Below, one piece after another: positions 37,133-46,042 of a stretch of 64,000 bases of DNA. Numbering within the stretch: position 1 is the stretch's first letter; each line of letters opens with the position of its first letter. The notes beneath the pieces were generated by a model. That model saw only the letters and a list, made by a program, of their open reading frames with translations. It made no database searches and was not told where the DNA came from. Source of the stretch: Xanthomonas sp. 3793 (GTDB lineage: Bacteria; Pseudomonadota; Gammaproteobacteria; Xanthomonadales; Xanthomonadaceae); NCBI RefSeq assembly GCF_024806835.1, contig NZ_JANTYU010000001.1, positions 1,364,001 to 1,428,000 of the forward strand. Reading direction: 5' to 3'. The position numbers and the translations under genes are program-made.

Positions 37133-37969
37133 CTAGACGATCCGCCGCAGCGGCACAGTGGCGTGCGTCGCACCGCCCTGCCCCGCACCGGCGTCCTCTG
37201 CGTCCTCGGCATCTTCAGTGGCCGCCGGCGCCGGCAGCTGTGCGGTCCCCAGCAGACGCGACAGCACCTGCCCCTGGATCGCGGCGAGCGCCGGCAAGCC
37301 GGGAGTGCGCGGGTGCGCTACCGGCACTGCCACATCCAGGCCGACCTGGCCGTGCTCGATCACCACGATGCGGTCGGCCAGCGCGCTGGCTTCGGCGACG
37401 TCATGGGTGACCAGCACCAGGGTGAAGCCATGCTGCCGCCACAGCTGCACGATCAGCTGCTGCATCTCGATGCGGGTCAGCGCATCCAGTGCGCCCAGCG
37501 GCTCGTCCAGCAGCAACAGCCGCGGCCGATGCACCAATGCGCGCGCCAGCGCCACGCGTTGCCGCTGCCCGCCGGACAGCGCCGCAGGCCAGTCACCGCC
37601 GCGCGTGCCCAGCCCCACCGCATCCAGCGCTGCCTGTGCCTGCGCGCGCCCGGCACGGCCCAGGCCGAGCGCCACATTGTCGATCACCCGTTTCCATGGC
37701 AGCAGCCGCGCATCCTGAAACATCAGCCGCACCGCATCGCGCCGGCGCGCCAGCGGCGCATCGCCACTGTCCAGGCGTCCGGCATCGGCACTTTCGAGAC
37801 CGGCGATGACTCGCAACAGCGTGCTCTTGCCGCAGCCGCTGCGACCGACCACGGCCACGCAGCTGCCTGCTGCAATCTCCAGATCGATGCCGCGCAATAC
37901 ATCGCTGCCGCCATAGCGCTTGACGATGCCACGCAGGCTCAGCGGCAGGCCGTTGCCTGGTGTGGTCAT
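37133..37969 (-). CDS. ssuB: Sulfonate ABC transporter ATP-binding protein
   Basis: This 278-residue ABC ATPase energises uptake of aliphatic sulfonates. Walker [10 protein letters not shown] is at residues 42-50, the signature LSGGQ at 131-135, Walker B LLLLDEP at 151-157, and the switch histidine in VTHD near 187. A run of acidic residues ([11 protein letters not shown], about 252-262) precedes the C-terminus and lengthens it relative to typical SsuB. It is the last gene of the operon and its ATG overlaps the ssuC stop by 4 nt. Confidence 0.9.
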   Translation of the reverse strand: MTTPGNGLPLSLRGIVKRYGGSDVLRGIDLEIAAGSCVAVVGRSGCGKSTLLRVIAGLESADAGRLDSGDAPLARRRDAVRLMFQDARLLPWKRVIDNVALGLGRAGRAQAQAALDAVGLGTRGGDWPAALSGGQRQRVALARALVHRPRLLLLDEPLGALDALTRIEMQQLIVQLWRQHGFTLVLVTHDVAEASALADRIVVIEHGQVGLDVAVPVAHPRTPGLPALAAIQGQVLSRLLGTAQLPAPAATEDAEDAEDAGAGQGGATHATVPLRRIV

Positions 37970-38760
37970 CGCGACACCTGCGCGCGCCGTTGCTGAGCCG
38001 GATGCCAGCCCAGCCACCAGGCCTCGAGCCCGCGTGCGGCCAGATCGGCAAGCTTGCCGAGCAGTGCATACAGCACGATCGCCACCACCACGATGTCGGT
38101 CTGCAGGAACTCGCGCGCATTGGTTGCCAGGTAGCCGATGCCGGAACTGGCCGAGATGGTTTCGGCCACGATCAAGGTCAGCCACATCAGTCCCAAGGCA
38201 AAGCGCAGCCCGACCAGAATCGATGGCAGTGCGCCGGGCAGCAAGACATCGATGAACAACTGCGGCCCACGCAATCCGTAATTGCGCGCCATCTCGATCA
38301 ACGCCGGGTCCACGCTGCGGATGCCGTGGTAGGTATTGAGATAGATCGGAAAAAAGGTACCCAGCGCCACCAGAAACAACTTGGCGCCCTCATCGATGCC
38401 GAACCACAGGATCACCAGCGGAATCAACGCCAGGTGCGGCACGTTGCGCAGCATCTGCAGGCTGCTGTCGAGTACGCGTTCGGCCACGCGCGACACGCCG
38501 GTCAACAGGCCCAACACCAGGCCGAGGCTGCCGCCGATGACCAGGCCCACGGCGGCGCGCCAACTGCTGATTGCCAGGTGCTGCCACAGCTCTCCGCTTT
38601 GCACGAGCGTGGCCGCCGCACGCAGCACCGCGTCCGGCGCCGGCAGGATGCGCTGCGGCAGCCAACCGATCGATGCCGCGCCCTGCCATGCGGCCAGCAC
38701 CGTCAATGGCAACAGCCACGGCAACAGCCGGTTGCCCCACCGCCATGCACGGGCGCTCAT
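37966..38760 (-). CDS. ssuC: Sulfonate ABC transporter permease
   Basis: This 264-residue inner-membrane permease of the SsuC/TauC/NrtB class has about six membrane helices and the ATPase-contact EAA loop around [25 protein letters not shown] (residues about 158-182). The start ATG 38760 gives [17 protein letters not shown], entering the first helix. It lies 49 bp downstream of ssuA and overlaps ssuB by 4 nt. Together the three products form a complete sulfonate importer; the substrate type is inferred from the binding protein and the monooxygenase upstream. Confidence 0.9.
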   Translation of the reverse strand: MSARAWRWGNRLLPWLLPLTVLAAWQGAASIGWLPQRILPAPDAVLRAAATLVQSGELWQHLAISSWRAAVGLVIGGSLGLVLGLLTGVSRVAERVLDSSLQMLRNVPHLALIPLVILWFGIDEGAKLFLVALGTFFPIYLNTYHGIRSVDPALIEMARNYGLRGPQLFIDVLLPGALPSILVGLRFALGLMWLTLIVAETISASSGIGYLATNAREFLQTDIVVVAIVLYALLGKLADLAARGLEAWWLGWHPAQQRRAQVSR

Positions 38761-38809
38761 TGCATCGCCCCCGTGGTGGCGGTGCGCATCTGCGACGCAG
38801 CCACCCGCA

Positions 38810-39778
38810 TCACTTGCGTGCCGCTTGCGCGGCAACCGCGGCCGGCGCACGCCACACCGCCGGTGCCACCAGCACGCGCCTGGGCAATAATCGCTGCGCG
38901 TAGAACAGATCGGCAGTGGCCTGCTGCGCCTTGATGACCTCGGCGCTGAGCGGCTGCACGCTGGCAGGCGGGCGATGCGCCAAGGTGCGCTCGACCACCG
39001 CAGGCGACAGCCCGCTCACCTGCGCCAGCACCTTGATGCTGCCGGCGCGGTCGCGTTCCAGCAGGCCGTCGGCCTGGTTGAGCGTGCCCATCACTTGCTG
39101 CACGAACGGACCCCACGCCGTGGCATAGCGGCGCGAGGACAGAAAGAACCCGCCGGTCAACCCCAACCCCTCGCCGTTGGCGAGCAGGCGCGCACTGCCA
39201 TCCAGCGTCAAGGCCGAATACCACGGGTCCCAGATCGCCCACGCGTCCACCTGGCCGGCTGCAAACGCGGCGCGCGCATTGGCCGGCGACAGGTACAGCG
39301 GCGTGATGTCGCGCAGACTCAGGCCGGACCTGGCCAACAACCGCAACAGCAGATTATGCGCGCTGGACCCTTTTTGAAACGCGACCCGCTTGCCCTTGAG
39401 ATCGGCCACGCGCCGCAGCGTGCTCTTGGCCGGCACCAGAACGGTCTCGGCCTTCGGCGTCGGCGGCACCCAGCCCACGTACAGCAGGTCGGCACCGGCC
39501 GCCTGCGCGAACAACGGCGGAATATCGCCAGCCCCGCCCAGATCGACGCTGCCCACGTTCAGGGCTTCCAGCAGTTGCGGCCCTGCGGGAAACTCCACCC
39601 AGCTGATCTTGGTGCGCGGGAAGCGCTGCTCCAGCAGGCGATGCTGCTTGGCCAGCACCATGCTCGACACCGCTTTTTGGTAGCCGATGCGCAACTGTGC
39701 AGGCTCGGCCGCAGACGCGCACGGCAACCACGCGACACTCATCATCAGCATCAGCGCCCAGGCAATCAGCATGCGCAT
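38810..39778 (-). CDS. ssuA: Periplasmic aliphatic-sulfonate-binding protein
   Basis: This 322-residue protein has a signal peptide (about 1-24, ending CASAAE) and the NMT1/SsuA-type binding fold: LRIGYQKAVSSMVLAK at the mature N-terminus, VEFPAGPQLLEALNVGSVDLGG, and VDAWAIWDPW around residue 184, all usual in SsuA. I prefer ATG 39778, which has gaggag 7-8 nt upstream; an upstream in-frame ATG overlaps that ribosome site. It starts 11 bp after the aldo-keto reductase stop. Confidence 0.92.
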   Translation of the reverse strand: MRMLIAWALMLMMSVAWLPCASAAEPAQLRIGYQKAVSSMVLAKQHRLLEQRFPRTKISWVEFPAGPQLLEALNVGSVDLGGAGDIPPLFAQAAGADLLYVGWVPPTPKAETVLVPAKSTLRRVADLKGKRVAFQKGSSAHNLLLRLLARSGLSLRDITPLYLSPANARAAFAAGQVDAWAIWDPWYSALTLDGSARLLANGEGLGLTGGFFLSSRRYATAWGPFVQQVMGTLNQADGLLERDRAGSIKVLAQVSGLSPAVVERTLAHRPPASVQPLSAEVIKAQQATADLFYAQRLLPRRVLVAPAVWRAPAAVAAQAARK

Positions 39779-39789
39779 CGACGATCTCC

Positions 39790-40830
39790 TCATTGCCAAT
39801 CGGTTGACGGTTTTTCCCAAAGGTTGATGCCGCCCTCGACCGCAAAACGATCGATCTCGGCCAACTCTTCCGGGCTGAAACTCAGGTTCTGCAGTGCCGC
39901 GACGTTCTCGACCAATTGCTCCGGCCGGCTGGCACCCAGCAACGCCGAACTCACGCGCGCATCGCGCAGCACCCAGGCCAGTGCCAGCTGTGCAAGGCTT
40001 TGCCCGCGCTTCCGTGCAATGGCATGCAACCCACGTGCGCGTTGCAGGTTGTCGTCGGACAGATGCTCTGGCCGCAGCGATTGCCCACCGGGGCGATTGA
40101 CGCGCGCATCGGCCGGCACGCCATCGAGATACTTGCCGGTGAGCAGACCCTGCGCCAGCGGCGTGAATGCAATCACGCCGGCACCGATGTCTGCGGTAGT
40201 CTCCAGCAGCTCCTGCTCCGGCCAACGGTTGAACAAGTTGTAGGCCGGTTGATGGATCAACAACGGCACCTTCCACTCGCGCAGCAGTGCCGCGATCTCG
40301 CGGGTGCGCGCCGCCGAATACGACGACACGCCCACGTACAGCGCCTTGCCCTGCTGCACCGCACTGGCCAGTGCGCCGGCGGTTTCTTCCAGCGGCGTGT
40401 CCGCATCGAAACGGTGCGAGTAGAAGATGTCCACATAGTCCACGCCCAGCCGTTGCAGGCTCTGGTCCAGGCTGGACAACAGGTATTTGCGCGAGCTGCC
40501 GCCCTGCCCGTACGGGCCCGGCCACATGTCCCAGCCGGCCTTGGTGGAAATGATCAATTCATCGCGATACGGTTTGAAATCCTCGCGCAGCAAGCGGCCG
40601 AAGTTCAGCTCAGCGCTGCCATACGGCGGGCCGTAGTTGTTGGCCAGATCGAAATGGGTGATGCCCAGATCGAAGGCGGTGCGCAGCAAGTCGCGCTGCG
40701 TCTGGATCGGCGTGCTGTCGCCGAAGTTGTGCCACAGGCCCAGCGACAGCGCCGGCAGCACAAGGCCGCTGCGGCCGACACGGCGGTAGGCGATACGGTC
40801 GTAACGATCGGGATGTGCGAGATAAGTCAT
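39790..40830 (-). CDS. Aldo-keto reductase, YghZ-like
   Basis: This 346-residue NADPH-dependent oxidoreductase belongs to the aldo-keto reductase superfamily, with a TIM barrel. Length and the opening YRRVGRSGLVLPALSLGLWHNFG match E. coli YghZ (346 residues), an aldehyde/methylglyoxal and glyceraldehyde-3-phosphate reductase. The catalytic tetrad is visible as D-ANNYGPPYG-SAE (Asp, Tyr), ISTKAG (Lys) and YSHR (His). In this operon it may reduce the aldehyde left after a flavin monooxygenase cleaves a C-S bond. It starts 16 bp after the monooxygenase gene. Confidence 0.88.
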   Translation of the reverse strand: MTYLAHPDRYDRIAYRRVGRSGLVLPALSLGLWHNFGDSTPIQTQRDLLRTAFDLGITHFDLANNYGPPYGSAELNFGRLLREDFKPYRDELIISTKAGWDMWPGPYGQGGSSRKYLLSSLDQSLQRLGVDYVDIFYSHRFDADTPLEETAGALASAVQQGKALYVGVSSYSAARTREIAALLREWKVPLLIHQPAYNLFNRWPEQELLETTADIGAGVIAFTPLAQGLLTGKYLDGVPADARVNRPGGQSLRPEHLSDDNLQRARGLHAIARKRGQSLAQLALAWVLRDARVSSALLGASRPEQLVENVAALQNLSFSPEELAEIDRFAVEGGINLWEKPSTDWQ

Positions 40831-40846
40831 GGGTCTGTCCGGTAGA

Positions 40847-42175
40847 TCAGCGGGCGCTGAAGCGATTGACGGGGCGTGCCAGCCCCAGATGATCGCGCAA
40901 GGTACGCCCTGCATAGTCACGTCGGAACAGGCCGCGTCGCTGCAGCTCCGGCACCACGTGCGTCGCCACATCGACCAGGCCGCCGGGCAGGTGCGGTACC
41001 AGCACGTTGAAGCCATCGGCGGCGCCCTGCTCGAACCACGCCTGCAACTCGTCGGCGATCTGGGTTGGCGTGCCGATCAGGCTGTAATGGCCGCGCCCAC
41101 CGGCGATGCGGCGGCCGAGCTGGGCAATGCTCAACTGCTCCTGCCCGGCCAGTTCGGTGAACAACTGCTGGCGGCTGCGCTGCCCGGTTTCGGTGAGCGG
41201 CAACTCCGGCAACGGGCCATCGGGCGGATAGCCGGACAGGTCGAAGTTTCCCAGCATGCGCGACAGCAGCGCGATACCCACCTCCGGCTCCACCAACTGC
41301 TGGAACTGCTCGAATTTGTCCTGCGCTTCGGCCTGGCTTTGCCCCACCACGATGAACACGCCAGGCAGTACCTTCAGCGCATCGCGCGAGCGGCCAAACT
41401 GCTCCAGCCGCCCCTTGATGTCTGCATAGAACGCCTGTGCCTTGGCCAGCGACGATTGCGCGGTGAACACTACCTCGGCCGTTTCCGCCGCCAGCGCACG
41501 CCCGGGCTCGGACGAGCCGGCCTGCACCAGCACCGGGTGCCCTTGCGGCGCGCGCGCGATATTGAGCGGCCCGCGCACCTGGAAATGCGTCCCGCGATGA
41601 TCGAGCACATGCGCACGCGCCGGGTCGTGATGCAGGCCGGCGGCCTTGTCGACGATGAACGCGTCGTCGTCCCAACTGTCCCACAGGCCGGCGACCACCT
41701 GCTGGAACTCGCGCGCTCGCGCATAGCGCTCGGCGTGCACGTAATGCGCATCGCGATTGAAGTTGAGCGCCTCGTCGGCGGCGTCGGAGGTGACCAGATT
41801 CCACCCGGCCCGGCCGCCGGACAGATGGTCCAGCGAGGCGAACTTGCGCGCCACGTGATACGGCTCGTTATAGCTGGTGGTCATGGTGGCGATCAGGCCG
41901 ATGCGCTCGCTGACCGCCGCCAATGCGCTGAGCAGCGTCAGCGGCTCGAACAGGCTGGAACGCGCCATCCGCGGTGCGATCGGCCCACCGGCTGCGGCCA
42001 AACTGTCGGCGACGAAGACTGCATCGAACTTGGCGGCCTCGGCGATGCGCACCATTTCGCGGTAGTGCGCAAAGTCCAGCGTGTCCGCGCTCGCCTGCGG
42101 GTGCCGCCAGGCCGCGACGTGGTGGCCGGTCGCCATCAGGAACGCGCCCAGCGACAGCTGCCGTGGCGCGCTCAT
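40847..42175 (-). CDS. FMNH2-dependent monooxygenase, NtaA/SnaA/DszA family
   Basis: This 442-residue luciferase-like flavin monooxygenase belongs to the NtaA/SnaA/DszA(SoxA) branch, recognisable from GAFLMATGHHVAAWRHP, YREMVRIAEAAKFDAVFVAD, the LDHLSGGRAGWNLVTS block and VLVQAGSSEPGRALAAETAEVVF. DszA acts on sulfones, and other members on nitrilotriacetate or organosulfur compounds, so the placement between a TonB receptor and ssuACB points to oxidative desulfurisation of a sulfone or sulfonate. Such enzymes need reduced FMN from a separate reductase; none is encoded nearby. It is distinct from SsuD (about 380 residues). Confidence 0.88.
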   Translation of the reverse strand: MSAPRQLSLGAFLMATGHHVAAWRHPQASADTLDFAHYREMVRIAEAAKFDAVFVADSLAAAGGPIAPRMARSSLFEPLTLLSALAAVSERIGLIATMTTSYNEPYHVARKFASLDHLSGGRAGWNLVTSDAADEALNFNRDAHYVHAERYARAREFQQVVAGLWDSWDDDAFIVDKAAGLHHDPARAHVLDHRGTHFQVRGPLNIARAPQGHPVLVQAGSSEPGRALAAETAEVVFTAQSSLAKAQAFYADIKGRLEQFGRSRDALKVLPGVFIVVGQSQAEAQDKFEQFQQLVEPEVGIALLSRMLGNFDLSGYPPDGPLPELPLTETGQRSRQQLFTELAGQEQLSIAQLGRRIAGGRGHYSLIGTPTQIADELQAWFEQGAADGFNVLVPHLPGGLVDVATHVVPELQRRGLFRRDYAGRTLRDHLGLARPVNRFSAR

Positions 42176-42242
42176 CGCCTAACACCCGACATGATGCCCT
42201 GGCGGTCCTTGCACCCACTGTTGAAACCCATCGACTGCATCC

Positions 42243-44498
42243 TCAAAAATCCTTGTGCACTTGCAGGCCGAGATAGCGGCGATCATCGCGCGGTACCAGC
42301 CGGTAGACGTTGCCGGTGGCATTGGCCAACAACGGCGCATACGCGCGGTCGCCGAGATTGCGGCCCAGCACCGCCACCCGCCAGCCGTGCACGTCATCGG
42401 CCAGCGCGATGCTGGCATTCCAGATCGCATATGGGCCCTGGAGGGTTTGCGCGGTCTGGCTGAGGTCGTACTGCACGCTGTCCTGCCAGCTCACGTCGCC
42501 GTTGAACTCCAGCGCCAGGCTGCCAAGTAGCGGCACGCGGTAGCCGGCACGCAGGTTACCCTTCCAGTCCGGCGAAAACGGCAACGGCTTGCCGTCGACA
42601 TTGCAGTTGGCCGCCGCTGCCGCCGGGCACGCGAAGCGCTGGATACGCGCCTGCGTATACGCCAGCGATGCGGCCAGACTAAGTCGCTCGGTCGGCCGGT
42701 AATCCAGGTCCAGCTCCAAGCCCTGCGTACGCACCTGTCCGGCATTGATCAGGCGTGTCACCACCTGCCCAGCCACGGTGTCGAAGAAGTTGGCCTGGTA
42801 ATCGGAATAGTCGGTATGGAACAGCGCCACGTTCGCACTGAGCCGGTCGTCCAGCGCGCGTGTCTTCAGCCCCAGCTCCCAGGCGTTGGAGGTCTCCGGC
42901 TTCAACGCCGGCGTGTCGCGCGGCTGCATGTTGAAGAACACGTTATAGGCCGGGCCTTTGTAACCGCGCGAATAGGTCAGGTAGCCGGTGGTCTGCGCAT
43001 CGATGTCGTATTGCAGGCCGGTGCGGCCGGACACGCCGTTTTCCGCAGTGCTGCCACTGCTTGCGGTGGACGGCTGAATACCGGTGACCGGTGCGGCCGA
43101 GCTGGATACGCGCTGATGCCGATACTCGAGCGTGTCGCGGGTAAAGCGCGCACCCAGCAGCGCACGCAGATCCGGGCGCCAATGCCAGGTGGCCTCGCCG
43201 AACACCGCATAGGTCTGCGCGCGGGTGGCGTAATCGGCCACGCCCACGTTGCTGGCGGTGGGCGTCGTCACCGTGCGGCGATAGGTTTCGTCGCTGCGGG
43301 CATGCAGGTAATACAGACCGGCGACCGCTTCCACCGCGCGGTCGCGTGGGGTCTGCACGCGCAATTCCTGCGAATACTGCGTGTAACCCAGCTCGCCGCG
43401 ATCATGCGATGCGGGAAACGTCGCGCTGCGTTGCGCGGTGCGGTCGCCATCCTGGAATTGGGTGTTGTCCCACTGCCGCCATGCGCTGATCGAGGTCAAC
43501 AGCGCATCGCCGAGGTGCTGATCCAGCTGCAGCGAGGCGCCCTTGTTGATGTCGTCCAGATGCGTGTGGTAATCGCTGTTGATCTGCCGGTTGTCGGCAC
43601 TGGCAACCACTGGTGCCAGCGCCGCAGCGAAGTCCGCACGTGTGCTGGCCACGACCACGCCGCTGGGCGCGTCGCTGCTCGATTGCAGGTAGTCGGCGAG
43701 CAGCGTTGCGTTCAAGCTGGGGTTCGGCGTGAGATCCAGCCGCAGCCGCGCGCCGGCGCGCCGGTAGCCATTGACGGTCTGCCCGTCGGCCACATTGCGC
43801 ACGTTGCCGCCATATTCGGCCCACAACGCAGACACGCTGGCCTTGAGCACCTCGGGCACCAGCGCACCGCCGATGCTGGCACGCATGCGGTCTTCGTCGC
43901 CGCCGCCGAAGTGGGAATAATCCACATAGCCGCCGAACACCTCAGGCGCCGGCTTGCTGACGATACTGAGCACGCCGGCCGAGGCGTTCTTGCCGAACAA
44001 GGTGCCCTGCGGCCCGCGCAGCACTTCGATGCGTTCGACATCGAGCAGGTCCAGCGTGGCCTGGCCCGGACGCCCCAGCACCACCCCGTCGATCACCGTG
44101 GCCACGCTGGGCTCGACCCCTGGCGAGGTGGAGATGGTGCCCACGCCACGCAGGAACAATGAGGTGTCCTTGTTGGAGGCACCGTTGCGAAAGGTCAGGC
44201 TGGGCACCAGCGCCGGCAGGTCGGCCACGCTGTTGCGGTTTTCGCGCTCCAGTGTCTCGCCCTGCACCACCGACACCGCCACCGGCACTTGCTGCAAGGT
44301 GGTTTCGCGACGCGTAGCGGTCACCGTCACTGCGCCCAGGGTCTGCGCGGCACGCTCCGGCGTGGCAGCAGTCTCGCCTACTTCATCGGCCAGCGCTGGC
44401 GTACATGCCCACGCCAGGCTCCACGCCAAGACCTGCGGTTTGGCCAACCATCTGGAAGCAGCAAAGATCCCCGCCGGGGTCCGGTGTTGCGCAGGCAT
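42243..44498 (-). CDS. TonB-dependent receptor of the organosulfur operon
   Basis: This 751-residue outer-membrane receptor has an N-terminal signal (cleavage near PALAD, about residue 38), a TonB box near LGAVTVTATRRE, a plug with SLFLRGVGTISTSPGVEPSVA and RIEVLRGPQGTLFGKNASAG, and a barrel ending YLGLQVHKDF. The plug resembles the large Sphingomonad/Xanthomonad class often annotated as pesticin or Fyu-like receptors. It heads the minus-strand operon with monooxygenase, reductase and ssuACB, 67 bp upstream of the monooxygenase, so I infer an organosulfur ligand. ATG 44498 has an aaagga Shine-Dalgarno; 40 codons of upstream open frame are discarded. A palindrome lies 155-180 bp upstream. Confidence 0.9.
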   Translation of the reverse strand: MPAQHRTPAGIFAASRWLAKPQVLAWSLAWACTPALADEVGETAATPERAAQTLGAVTVTATRRETTLQQVPVAVSVVQGETLERENRNSVADLPALVPSLTFRNGASNKDTSLFLRGVGTISTSPGVEPSVATVIDGVVLGRPGQATLDLLDVERIEVLRGPQGTLFGKNASAGVLSIVSKPAPEVFGGYVDYSHFGGGDEDRMRASIGGALVPEVLKASVSALWAEYGGNVRNVADGQTVNGYRRAGARLRLDLTPNPSLNATLLADYLQSSSDAPSGVVVASTRADFAAALAPVVASADNRQINSDYHTHLDDINKGASLQLDQHLGDALLTSISAWRQWDNTQFQDGDRTAQRSATFPASHDRGELGYTQYSQELRVQTPRDRAVEAVAGLYYLHARSDETYRRTVTTPTASNVGVADYATRAQTYAVFGEATWHWRPDLRALLGARFTRDTLEYRHQRVSSSAAPVTGIQPSTASSGSTAENGVSGRTGLQYDIDAQTTGYLTYSRGYKGPAYNVFFNMQPRDTPALKPETSNAWELGLKTRALDDRLSANVALFHTDYSDYQANFFDTVAGQVVTRLINAGQVRTQGLELDLDYRPTERLSLAASLAYTQARIQRFACPAAAAANCNVDGKPLPFSPDWKGNLRAGYRVPLLGSLALEFNGDVSWQDSVQYDLSQTAQTLQGPYAIWNASIALADDVHGWRVAVLGRNLGDRAYAPLLANATGNVYRLVPRDDRRYLGLQVHKDF

Positions 44499-44652
44499 GT
44501 ACGTCCTTTCGTGGCGTCGGCTGTCGTGTAGCAGCGTTGGTGAAGTTGGTTGTCCGGCAGCGCGATCAACGCGCAGCGAAGCTGGCGCAGCGCAGGCCGG
44601 GAAGGCGGTGCAGTGCAATAGCGCATGCTGTTTGCAGCTGCCACGAGCGTCA

Positions 44653-44677
44653 AATAACCAATGTTTAGGTGGTTATT
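44653..44677. promoter_or_regulatory. Perfect palindrome, candidate LysR-type operator
   Basis: AATAACCA (44653-44660), a 9-nt spacer, then TGGTTATT (44670-44677) form a perfect 8-bp inverted repeat in an AT-rich patch. It lies 155 bp upstream of the organosulfur TonB receptor and 91 bp upstream of the divergent GIY-YIG gene. Spacing and symmetry suit a dimeric regulator such as CysB/Cbl. Confidence 0.5.
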
Positions 44678-44767
44678 CACTCACGCCCTGCAGCGCCTGC
44701 AGACCACCGGTGAGCGCTGTGGAAGAGGCCCAATGCACAACGCCGGCCCTGTGGCGATAATGGCGAC

Positions 44768-45079
44768 ATGGATGTATCCACCAAGCCCTGGCACCTCTAC
44801 CTGCTGCTGTGTCGCAACGGCAGCTATTACGCCGGCATCACCAACGATCTGGAGCGCCGCTTTCACGCGCATGTGCGTGGCACCGGCGCGCGCTACACAC
44901 GCGCAAATCCGCCACTAAAAGTGCTCGCCAGTCACCCGTATCCCGACCGCGCCGCTGCCTCGCGTGCCGAGTGGCAGCTCAAGCAGCAACCCCGCACGCG
45001 CAAGCTGGCCTGGCTGCTGGCGCAGCCGCCCTGCAGCGCCGGGTCACACCCTTCTGACACCCCGATCACGCCCGCCTAG
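44768..45079 (+). CDS. GIY-YIG domain protein (UPF0213-like)
   Basis: This 103-residue small protein is built of a single GIY-YIG nuclease domain. The motif halves are [19 protein letters not shown] (about 9-27), where the GIY reads LYL and the YIG reads YAG, followed by [18 protein letters not shown]. The YhbQ/UPF0213 family has this size and layout. A role in DNA repair or tidying is assumed for the family but not proven. The tail PSDTPITPA beyond residue 90 is extra. It is followed 44 bp later by a GST gene on the same strand. Confidence 0.88.
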   Translation: MDVSTKPWHLYLLLCRNGSYYAGITNDLERRFHAHVRGTGARYTRANPPLKVLASHPYPDRAAASRAEWQLKQQPRTRKLAWLLAQPPCSAGSHPSDTPITPA

Positions 45080-45123
45080 CCGCCCGCTTCCTACGCTGCG
45101 CCATTCCGACACCGGAGCAGCGC

Positions 45124-45831
45124 ATGCACTATCAGCTCTATTACTGGACCGGCCTGCAGGGTCGCGGCGAATTCGTCCGCCTGGCACTGGAAGACGCCGG
45201 CGCCAGCTACACCGACGTGGCGCGCATCGACGGCGACGAGGTCATGACCGCCTTCCTGGAAGGCAAGCACGCGGGTGCACACCCATTCGCACCGCCGTTT
45301 CTGCGTGCGGGCGAGGTGGTGATCGCGCAGGTGGCAGCCATCCTGCATGCGATTGGCCCGCAATTGCAGCTGGTGCCCGCCGCCGAGGCGCAGCGCCTGC
45401 AGGCACTGCAGTTGCAGCTGACCATCGCCGACCTGGTGGCCGAAGTGCACGACACCCATCACCCCATCGGCGTGGGGCTGTACTACGAAGATCAGACAGC
45501 CGAAGCGGCCAAACGTGCCCAGGATCTGCGCGACAACCGGCTACCCAAGTTCCTCGGCTATTTCGAGCATGTACTGCAGCAGGCAGGCGGTACGCACGCG
45601 CTTGGCACCCATTCGTACGTGGATCTGTCGCTGTTTCAGCTGGTCAGTGGATTGGAATACATGTTCCCCAAGCGCATGACGACGTTGTCCAAGGAGTTGC
45701 CGGGGCTGAAGTCGCTGCAGCAGCGCGTGGCCGGGCGCCCGCGCATTGCCGCTTACCTCGCATCCGAGCGCCGCGTGGCGTTCAACACCAACGGCATCTT
45801 CCGCCACTACCCGGAGCTTGATGCGGCGTAG
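45124..45831 (+). CDS. Glutathione S-transferase family protein
   Basis: This 235-residue cytosolic GST-fold protein has a thioredoxin-like N-terminal domain (YQLYYWTGLQGRGEFVRLALEDAG, with the tyrosines where catalytic Tyr is expected) and an all-alpha C-terminal domain (about 85-225; SYVDLSLFQLVSGLEYMFP holds the N-capping region). The FAPPFLRAG cis-proline loop is present. The layout resembles the sigma/GSTS-like bacterial class. Substrate unknown. A Shine-Dalgarno ggag is 8 nt before the ATG, and a bidirectional hairpin terminator lies between it and the next, convergent gene. Confidence 0.9.
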   Translation: MHYQLYYWTGLQGRGEFVRLALEDAGASYTDVARIDGDEVMTAFLEGKHAGAHPFAPPFLRAGEVVIAQVAAILHAIGPQLQLVPAAEAQRLQALQLQLTIADLVAEVHDTHHPIGVGLYYEDQTAEAAKRAQDLRDNRLPKFLGYFEHVLQQAGGTHALGTHSYVDLSLFQLVSGLEYMFPKRMTTLSKELPGLKSLQQRVAGRPRIAAYLASERRVAFNTNGIFRHYPELDAA

Positions 45832-45992
45832 GCGCCGTACCGGCATCAGACGGCGGGCGGCGGGCGCCTAGTGATACGACGTGCTCACTGCGCAGCTGAT
45901 GCTTGCGATTGGCCTGTGCTGCGCGTTCGATCCTGTCGTTACCGTTCCCGCGTGATCGGGCACCGCCATATGTTGCCTGATATCGCAAGTGC

Positions 45993-46014
45993 AAGGCCGC
46001 ACGGATGCGGCCTT
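45993..46014. terminator. Bidirectional terminator, GST/DUF3014 gene
   Basis: Arms aaggccgca (45993-46001) and tgcggcctt (46006-46014) pair perfectly around a cgga tetraloop, between two converging genes. The downstream T-content is modest on both sides. Confidence 0.65.
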
Positions 46015-46042
46015 TACTCTTGATGCAGCCGAACCGACAGCC

